Positions 56,943 to 64,000 of a DNA stretch of 64,000 nt are shown here, piece after piece (position 1 is the stretch's first letter; the number at the start of each line of letters is the position of its first letter). The DNA comes from Zoroaster sp. YZ-2022 (taxonomy: Eukaryota > Echinodermata > Asteroidea > Forcipulatida > Zoroasteridae). The stretch is from the NCBI GenBank assembly GCA_029582265.1, contig CM055835.1, positions 8,361,500 to 8,425,499 of the forward strand. The letters run 5' to 3'. Position numbers and translations under genes: made by a program. The notes under the pieces were generated by a model. It made no database searches. It had not been told where the DNA came from and saw only the letters and a list, made by a program, of their open reading frames with translations.

Positions 56943-57280
56943 AGAGGGTTTCAGTGGAAGTTGTTGATTGTATGCACCCCGCTTACCACCCTGTTTTATG
57001 TTTACCACCCTGTTTACATGTACATTGTAGGTCTGGGTGCTTCTTGTGATGAAGACTTACGTAAGTTTATCTACTCAGTGGCCTTGATGCATTTTGCCTC
57101 TTCTTCCATGGCTTCTTGAAATTTTCCCACAAAGAGATCTGTGCCTAAATGAGGGAGGGTCTCGAGTTGGGACCTTGCCCCATTGATGGGAGAAAGATGG
57201 AGTCCAGAACATTAGCTCTACAGGCTGTTGTGGCAAGTGTGGATATTCTGACAAATTGGCCCATGCAGATATGCAGACAG

Positions 57281-57991
57281 TCATCCAGGCAGTGGAAAGC
57301 CATCTAGGTTGTGTAACTGGTGAATCCACCTGACATGAACACATGAGATATTCTGATAACAGTTGTAAAAAGCATGACACTTGCAAACCAGTGCGGGCTG
57401 CTGAATCAGTTTTAATAAGAGTGTCCTCCAAAGTGTTCCTTTCTCGAGCTGGGAATGGAGACTTGCGTGACGTAGTGGTCCCGGCATCGGCCGCAATTTT
57501 ATACCTGGCCACACATCCAGAAGGGCGCATGTCCCGAGGTGCTGTGGTCGCCATTTCTTGGCATCTGCCAAAGTTTTGATGCGGCCCACACAACAGCGAG
57601 CGATCGGAAATGTCGGATAAGTTTGTGGTCGGGGCTTGGCATCCGAAATCTCCGAGGCTGGGATATGCACAGCACTTTTATCATGCCTTTGATCTGTAGC
57701 CAACAGAAAGGCCGGGTCCTGAGAGCCATTGTCCGAGAAAAAATCCCCGAGAGTCTATGGGTCTGGTGTGAGGTCTTGAGATTGCCGTGCGAGAGAGTCA
57801 GTCATTGCAGCGGTCGACTCACCCACTTCTTGTGGGGCCCGGCACGTGTCTGGCTCGGAGTCTGAAAATTTGTCGGGTGGAAAAAGTGACATCACTTCTT
57901 CAGACTCCGAATTCTGCTGTGTAGGGGCTGGTAAGTCCAATTCGGGTACGGGTACCGAAGGTTGGACTAATGAGGCTATTGTGGCCGACAA
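57281..57991 (-). pseudogene. Probable gag of the DIRS-like relic
   Basis: The first frame (start 57991) is Ser/Glu/Asp/Pro-rich with SVPVPELDLPAPTQQNSESE. A stop near 57755 and a further frame from 57703 to 57281 follow. Assignment rests on position upstream of the RNase H remnant and on composition, not on a conserved motif. Confidence 0.4.
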
Positions 57992-57995
57992 TTTT

Positions 57996-59947
57996 TGAAA
58001 CTCCCGTAATAATAATTGATTTTTAAATCTTGCAAAATATTTGGTGAAATTTGTCTAGATATATACCATTTGAATGCCGATGATTTGGGCATTATGTTTT
58101 TTTTGTTTAAAATGTTCCTATTATACCCCCTGAAAGTGGGTAATTTTTATGTTTTTGTGAGTTTTGGGCACTAATGATGCACTATAGTTATGAGTAATTT
58201 GAATGCATGGTTTCAAAGAACAACTCTCAATCCAATTGTATTTATTTTTCATACTATAATAGGCAAGAATAATAATGTAAAATTTGGCTGATTTTGGTGC
58301 AAAATTTACAATGAGTAACTCACTGTATATTACAGTTCATGCATTGCCACAACACAGAACATAAATTTGTAAAACTTCACATCAATTTCTAAGGAAAAAT
58401 CTCTTCCTTTGATGATCTGTGTCATCTGCATTTTTAATGGAATACAGCGGCAGGAATGTGACTCCAGTGACAACAATACTCACATCTAACGTTAACGTTA
58501 ATGCGTGAAAAACATGGAACAAACGTTCACGAAAAACATGCAGTCTGGTGTTTTTCTCGTATCACCCTCAAGACTCATTCAATCTATCACAAAATAAATT
58601 TGATCATTGGAAAGCCAAACTAATAAGCTAAAACTTGGTATTGAACATAAGCAAATAGAGGGCAGCAAACCAAAAATGCGATCAATTTTTACACATGGCC
58701 GAGTTGAAAGGATGGACATTTAGTGTTAACCAAACACTAAATTTGACACAAGATGGACCCTTCTGGCCTTTACACAATAATTTAGACTCAAGATAAACTC
58801 CTGGCCTTATTTACACGTAATTACTCCTTTGGCCTTTATAATTTAAACAAAAGAGAACTCCTCTGGCATTTATACAATAATTAAGACAAAAGATTATTAA
58901 ATAATACTGCCATAAGCATTTGTGGTTTTCATGTACATGTACATGTATGCAAGCATGATTATCATCAGGGCATTGGTACTAGTGTGTGTTACTGTTCCAT
59001 TCAAGTATAGCAGTTACCAAGGAAGAGTTTTATGCTGTACAATTTCTTTAGCAAAATGGCAAAATAAAAAGGTTGTTCTTTTGGTAGAAAATCACATCAT
59101 ACTCAATGATATACAAAGTTATCCAAAACTAAGCAAAAGACATGACATTTGGAAGGAGGTGGGTGAGAGGATGAAATGTAACAGTGAGCATTTCCGGTTT
59201 GTATATAAAATAATTATTTAATCATTCATTTAATAATGTTTGTTCGTAAGTAGGTGTAGGACCATTAATGGACTTTATGAGGGTCACTCTTGGACATCAA
59301 ATGACAAGGATCTGTCAGCAAGACAAGACCATGTTGTTAAGCATCAGTGGGCAGTCTGCTGACAGAATGTTCCGAGTGCACTCATGCATACGAATATCTT
59401 TGCAAAACTATTTAATAAATCCAATTTATTTTCCTGTGATTTAAGATGGTTTTGTGCTGCAAATCTCCTTGTTCATTCTAAAATAAAGGCCCACCATGTC
59501 TGGTTTTTCTGTGCTCCTGTCTGTGCTCCTTTTTCTGGTGCGTCCAGTCAATTGATAAATATTTTGTAATGAGAATAATGATATATCACTTTGTAACATC
59601 TGGACATCAGTGTGAGATATTAGCCTTGTGAGATATTATCCTTGTGAGATAATATTTTTCCCTCTGAACTATGATACATGTATGAGGCACTCAATATATT
59701 TATACTAATGACAGGTGTGTTATTTCCTTTACAGTATTTAAAAAATAAGACAGAAACTGAGCTGAAACCTTACCGGTATTTATAAATGGAAATTAAAGTC
59801 TGATGGCCCAATATTGGTAAATGGCCATTTTCAGACATGCCAACAGGAACACATGAGAATACAGGGCAATAATCATCTAGGGATCAATAAGTGGTGGACA
59901 GGGGGACATTTTTCCCCACTTTATAGAGTGGGAAGGGGGACCAAAAT
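57996..59947. other. Intronic sequence with a short tandem repeat at 58735-58900
   Basis: At 58735-58900 four diverged ~38-bp units share CTCCTCTGGC(C/A)TTTATACA and ATAATTTAGAC/AAGA-like ends. A triple CCTTGTGAGATATTAT-like repeat lies at about 59605-59655. The frame at 58922-59221 has no motif. No transposon was recognised. Confidence 0.5.
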
Positions 59948-60324
59948 AAGGGAGGAGGGTCAAAGTCATGGTACAGCTAAGCCTTTGAGAAGCCCAGGTA
60001 GGGTCAGAATACCTTGCCTCCTAATCTGTCTTTTGTGAGTCCCAATTCTGTAACGACTCAGTACCTGCCAATCAACATAACCTGGGCTTCTCTGGATGGC
60101 CTAGCCCACCCCAGTAGAGCTCATTATAATGGCTGCAGTTGTGAACAAAAGACAGCTGAGGTGTCAGTCAAGTCTGTGTTAACAATAAGAGCTATTTGAG
60201 ATCTATCTATTAATTAGTTAAGGGACTTTTGTTCTCAGCTAGGGGATAATATAGGCCCTTATGCCTGGACCTGATCAGGCTTCTTAAAGGCTTGGCTGTA
60301 CCACAACTTTGGCCCTCTTCCCTA
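59948..60324. mobile_element. Long-TIR MITE-like element
   Basis: The left arm (about 59948-59995: GGGAGGAGGGTCAAAGTCAT, GGTACAGCTAAGCCTTTGAG) is inverted at about 60275-60324 (its inverse reads GGGAAGAGGGCCAAAGTTGT, GGTACAGCCAAGCCTTTAAG). About 42 of 48 positions agree. Outer TA dinucleotides on both sides fit a TA target. No coding capacity. Confidence 0.68.
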
Positions 60325-60482
60325 AATCAATTTTGTTGATGGCTAAATAAATATGTAGGCCTACCTTGATGAGTAGCATTACAGTATATCTGGCAATACC
60401 AGAAATCTTCAAAAAGTGCTCAAAATGCACCGCAGAGCATTTACTGTTAACAGATACATGTATATGAAAATAATATACTTAC

Positions 60483-60694
60483 AACTTATGGAACTGGTCA
60501 TGATCATGGTTACTGCCTTGCTTCTTTGATGATCCAGAACTTGAATCATTTATAACACCTGTTGTGTATAAATCCTGGGAGTATTGACTATGACAGTTAT
60601 ATCCTTCACTAGTTGAAGACTGGAACGATGGGGTAACCAGGCACTCTTGGGTCAATGTTACTGGGTTAGTTTCTGGGGATGGACCGGCACTCAC
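60483..60694 (-). CDS. Host exon of 212 bp, unidentified gene
   Basis: On the minus strand, acceptor TTTTGTTGTTGCAACAG precedes a phase-0 open frame starting VSAGPSPETNPVTLTQEC and ending HDHDQFHK plus two bases (TT), before a consensus donor GTAAGTATATT. The peptide is Ser/Thr/Asn/Asp-rich and probably disordered. The upstream exon ends in phase 0 and the next (41937-42021) supplies the missing base. I do not recognise the protein. Confidence 0.65.
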
Positions 60695-61384
60695 CTGTTG
60701 CAACAACAAAATCACCAAATGTAAGACCATTCAAAATTACCAAATGTAAGACCATTCAAAATTACCAACATTTGAAAGTCAAAGCATCCTTTTAATCAAA
60801 GACATTCCCTGACCCCACATGTGTATATTGTGTATGCTCTATTTATGAGAAATCTATGAAGCAGCATGCCAGTAGAAAGTAAGGGGAAACACACGCACAC
60901 ACAAAGGTAAAATTACATGCATGTTGACAGTGGATCCACCAATGTAACAATGAAAATAAGAATGTTAATATTTGTGATTACTGTCTTAAGTTCATTTAAG
61001 ATATTTAAGATAATTGTCATTACATGTACAGGTATAGGTTCATATCGTCATCACAATGTGGATTTTTGACTGAGATAATTGCCTATGAGGTTGGCAAAAC
61101 TGATTATATGAGTATGCTTTAATACTCTATTTGAAAATCCAATCTTTAAAAGTTTCAGCTCAATGCAGTGTGTAAATCATGCATTCACTATCTTAGAGAG
61201 CAAAATGCTATTTAAGAATGACTGGATAATGCGGTAATAATATAAGTTGTTCGTTCCCTTTTATGAAAATACTATCACCGTTATTGTATCAACGCTATTC
61301 ATGTGTTGCAGTTATTATGATTTCCAATTAAATACAGGCCAATTATTTGTTATTCAATGGGCAATGAAACACTTTTACAGAAAG
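60695..61384. other. Intron sequence left of the hAT element
   Basis: AT-rich intron between host exons with no further feature. A short repeat, ACCAAATGTAAGACCATTCA, occurs twice at about 60715-60760. The last 8 bp, ACAGAAAG, are the hAT target duplication. Confidence 0.5.
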
Positions 61385-62700
61385 TAGGGCTGTGCTGAAT
61401 AACCGAATATTCAATTGATGGTTCAAATATCTGGTTGGTTTTTTTCCGGTTTGAATATTCAAATAAAAAAATGCAGCTTCCGCAGAAAATAAAGTTAGGT
61501 TGAATTTTTTTCTTTCTTGTTACATTTTCTCATCTATATTTGCAAGCCCATCCTATTGGCAATGTTATTAGCGTCAGGCCTTATCTTGCCGGGCTGTGTT
61601 AGGCCTTATCTCGCTAAAGTTTCAAGCCAAGTCCAGCGGCTTCCTTTCATGTTTTTTGCCAAGCCAGACAGTGGTTTCAATCTTAGCAATGGGGCTGTCA
61701 ATCACCATCTAGAAAGCCCTTACTAATGGATAAGAATATTTATGCCAGGGGATTAAAAAAGGGAATAATTTTTTTGGAAATAATTTATTCCTTACGTACT
61801 ATTTATCGTTTAAAGAGAATTTATTTACAGAAAATTAATTAATAATATTTATTTAATGGAAAAATTCAAGGGTAAATATTTATTCATGGTCCTTGCCGAA
61901 AACTTGATAATTTTTTTAGAAGAGAATGACTGTATACGATCTGGAATTTCCGAAAGGAATCAATATATTTTCCCAACAGCGCCTAAATAATGCATACCAC
62001 CATATTTGTTGCTTGATTTAAATTTAACAATACATGTATCTCAGGCCGGCACTGCCAAAAAATTGGCAGCTGATAATGGCATTCCAGTGGTCCGTTAAAT
62101 TGATACAAAAAATATCCTGCTGATTTCTTCCCGAAGGCACACCAATGCCCCTACCACACAGACCCCTTTTACCCATCGACTGTGCTGCTGCAAGCTTCTT
62201 GTGTTTCATGAACAGTGTATGCACAGCCTATCCATGATTGTGAAAACGTTACACAAACGTCTACGAGTGATATGATTCAGACTGAACGATTGACGAGCCC
62301 ACCAATATTCTAATCCGAAGTCTGTTGGAACATGAGCAGTTGAATTTCGCGGCAAAAGTTTTGAACCACCGTTTAGTTGGCCCTTACTATACAAGGTGCT
62401 GCGACACAGTAACTGACTTCCAAACTTCATTCAAACACGAAACCTGTTCGCCTTGCCAGATGCAAAATGTCTGCTATTTTGAACGTGGAGATCAGTCTCC
62501 AAATTGCAGACTTTTAAATTTTTTTTAAATTTTTTATGTAGACCAATTATACACAATATTGCTGAGGCGCGAGTGACATTATGTTCAGTACATTTTTCGT
62601 CTCCACCGTATTGTGCATGCAGCCTTCAAATATTGAATATTCCATCAAAATCAAAATTCGCACATCCGGTTACCAAATTATTCAAAAACGCACAGCCCTA
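61385..62700. mobile_element. Complete non-autonomous hAT element, 1316 bp
   Basis: Ends are TAGGGCTGTGC and its exact inverse GCACAGCCCTA. An identical 8-bp duplication ACAGAAAG flanks it (61377-61384, 62701-62708), the hAT hallmark. Both sub-ends carry AT-rich ACCGAATATTC-like motifs. No transposase frame was found, so an autonomous relative must have moved it. An older copy lies at 43228-45900. The element sits in an intron of the minus-strand host gene, next to a splice donor. Confidence 0.92.
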
Positions 62701-62718
62701 ACAGAAAGTAACTTTTAC

Positions 62719-62915
62719 CTGAACTGGTCCAGTTGATTTAAAAGGAGTACGTGATGACTTTGAAATAGGATTATGTCCTTGCTGGAATAAGATAGGATCA
62801 TAATAAGCTCCTAATGGTAATGTCTGGTAGTATCGTGTCATCTCACATTGATCAGCTTCAGATGTGTATGGACTAAAGTCATGCTGCATCTCCCTTTTAG
62901 TCTTCACTGAATCTT
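62719..62915 (-). CDS. Host exon of 197 bp, unidentified gene
   Basis: On the minus strand, GTAGTCATTAATACAG precedes the exon and GTAAAAGT follows CAG. It enters at codon position 2 and leaves at phase 0. It reads DSVKTKREMQHDFSPYTSE, then YYQTLPLGAYYDPILFQQGH and FKSTGPVQ. The intron after it holds a complete hAT element starting 19 nt in. The exon before it was not identified. Confidence 0.65.
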
Positions 62916-64000
62916 CTGTATTAATGACTACAACACATACACACAATCAAGAATAACACAATTTTTTTTCATGATAAATCCATTGACAGCTTAAATGTGA
63001 GGTGCTGCTTTGGCAGTTTTTTAATTAAAAACTCCAGTTGAGGTGTGGCAAGAGGCAAACTAAGAATTAATCCTTAAGCACACCTAGACACTCAGATCCT
63101 TGTCATTTGACTGTGGAACTCGAGAAATATTTCACCCTTCTGTGCCAGCAATAAAAAAGATTACATGTATGTTGATGTGTCAATATTTGTTATTTTGTAA
63201 CTTACACACAGGTCGTTGCCATTTGATTGGTGTAAGTAACACACATCACATGTTATTAATTGGTTTTTATAGAGAAGTTTTTGGAAGTTTGTAAATTTTT
63301 ATTATTGAGTTCTTTCAGGTACACCATGTAATGATCTCTTTTTGGAAAAAGTGATGGCTCTGAGAAGAGCTGGTAGTAAATTTTGTCATAGAAAACATTT
63401 TGATTATCAAATAATGACATCAGTTCTCCTACTTTTTCAGCAACTCTTACTGAGGCCAGGTTACATGTAGCTGCATAAATCAAAAGTAGTCAGCTCACTT
63501 GTTTTGACTGCTAGATTTGCTGTACCTCTAATATCATAATTCTTATTGCCCTTTCTTTTGTTTCTGAATTGGAACTATTAACTTTGTCAGGTTGCCCTAC
63601 TAATTTTACTGGATGGGTGAATACACATGTTCAGTTGAAAAAAAAACACTCCTAGAAAAATCATTAAACACATGATCAAAACTGGAACATCCTGAAATTA
63701 TCCTATATTTGGAAAACCTTCTATGATAACAAAATCATAAACAAAAGTCTGGTAAGTTAGAAAAAACTTGAATACTACAAACGTTTCACATATATTACAT
63801 ACAAAATGCTATTGATTTTGTAGGCAGTACCAATCAATATTTTATTTCATTTCATTGTCACACTTGCAATATACATTGTATAGTTATTCTTATATTCATA
63901 TATTCACATCAGTTAAAGAAATAAGAGAATTATGTAAATTTAAGTGTTGGGTTGCACACTTTCTTTGGATTTATATCATTTCCCTTCGCACTCCCATCAA
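62916..64000 (-). other. Upstream part of the host gene; open frame at 63256-63473
   Basis: The minus-strand frame from a TTTATGCAG acceptor-like site near 63470 to a TAA at 63256-63258 reads NLASVRVAEKVGELMSLFD and then IYYQLFSEPSLFPKRDHYMV. It looks protein-like, but a phase-compatible donor to the exon at 62719-62915 was not found. A GTAAGAG donor-like site also lies inside. It may belong to this gene or to a neighbour ending here. The rest, to 64000, holds nothing recognised. Confidence 0.3.

Larger units (their letters stand above)
56340..57995 (-). mobile_element. DIRS-like tyrosine-recombinase retroelement relic
   Basis: DIRS elements have an RT-RNase H and a tyrosine recombinase instead of an integrase. 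On the minus strand, about 56705-56600 reads TVTTDASIFGWGAHTGAEST and LHINF, the RNase H signature of this group. It continues with DTLSIEWTNMFAYTFPPIS at about 56580-56525, the typical downstream region. Upstream, 57991-57755 and 57703-57281 are acidic and Pro-rich frames resembling a gag. The RT palm, the recombinase and clear ends were not found. Confidence 0.7.

Noticed and set aside
1..64000. CRISPR array or prokaryotic operon
   Set aside because: The tandem repeats lack unique spacers of constant length and no associated genes occur; the content is eukaryotic throughout.

Overview
The window is intron- and repeat-rich animal DNA. AT-rich non-coding sequence, ACATGTACATGTA-type runs, tRNA-derived SINEs, Penelope, DIRS, Gmr1-type and Mag-type Gypsy elements and an L2/CR1-like LINE with a 2A-like motif together suggest a marine invertebrate, with echinoderms, lancelets and molluscs as the best fits. 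This is inference from repeat content; no rRNA, intact tRNA or recognised conserved host gene fixes the species. No operons, CRISPR arrays or prokaryotic features were seen.

Host content: one unidentified gene probably runs across most of the window on the minus strand. Four exons (62719-62915, 60483-60694, 41937-42021, 25713-25802) have splice-site consensus at both ends and compatible reading phases at every junction. Two weaker exons (9904-9947, 9361-9510) continue the phase. If correct, almost everything between about 9.4 and 62.9 kb is intronic, with introns of about 16-18 kb filled by transposons.

Layout: 0-3 kb, unassigned sequence and a partial MITE. 3.0-6.6 kb, a Tc1 relic, a SINE head, a 98-bp satellite with alternating subtypes and an inverted copy, a ~250-bp repeat and a hairpin element. 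9.3-16.6 kb, candidate exons, a LINE 3' end, a ~650-bp GAA tract, G-runs and a 1.75-kb 18-bp minisatellite. 17.7-24.7 kb, a minus-strand Gypsy element with two LTRs, integrase upstream of reverse transcriptase (Gmr1 order) and a SINE in one LTR. 28.2-29.3 kb, a solo LTR with matching target duplications. 31.2-39.5 kb, a Mag-like Gypsy element in canonical order, its gag split by a 3.8-kb Tc1-type transposon. 39.65-41.5 kb, a 50-bp satellite broken by a LINE end. 42.2-45.9 kb, a hAT MITE, then an old hAT-derived copy carrying a small solo LTR and a truncated LINE. 46.1-51.1 kb, a Penelope relic, then a near-full-length LINE inserted in a TTAA-flanked MITE. 52.4-58 kb, an intact copy of that MITE, a Harbinger-type transposase relic, an inverted repeat and a DIRS-like relic. 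58-64 kb, small repeats, two host exons and a complete non-autonomous hAT element inserted 18 nt inside an intron.

Every autonomous transposon found is broken by stops, frameshifts, truncation or altered catalytic residues. Nested insertions give a relative chronology that can be read directly from the sequence.
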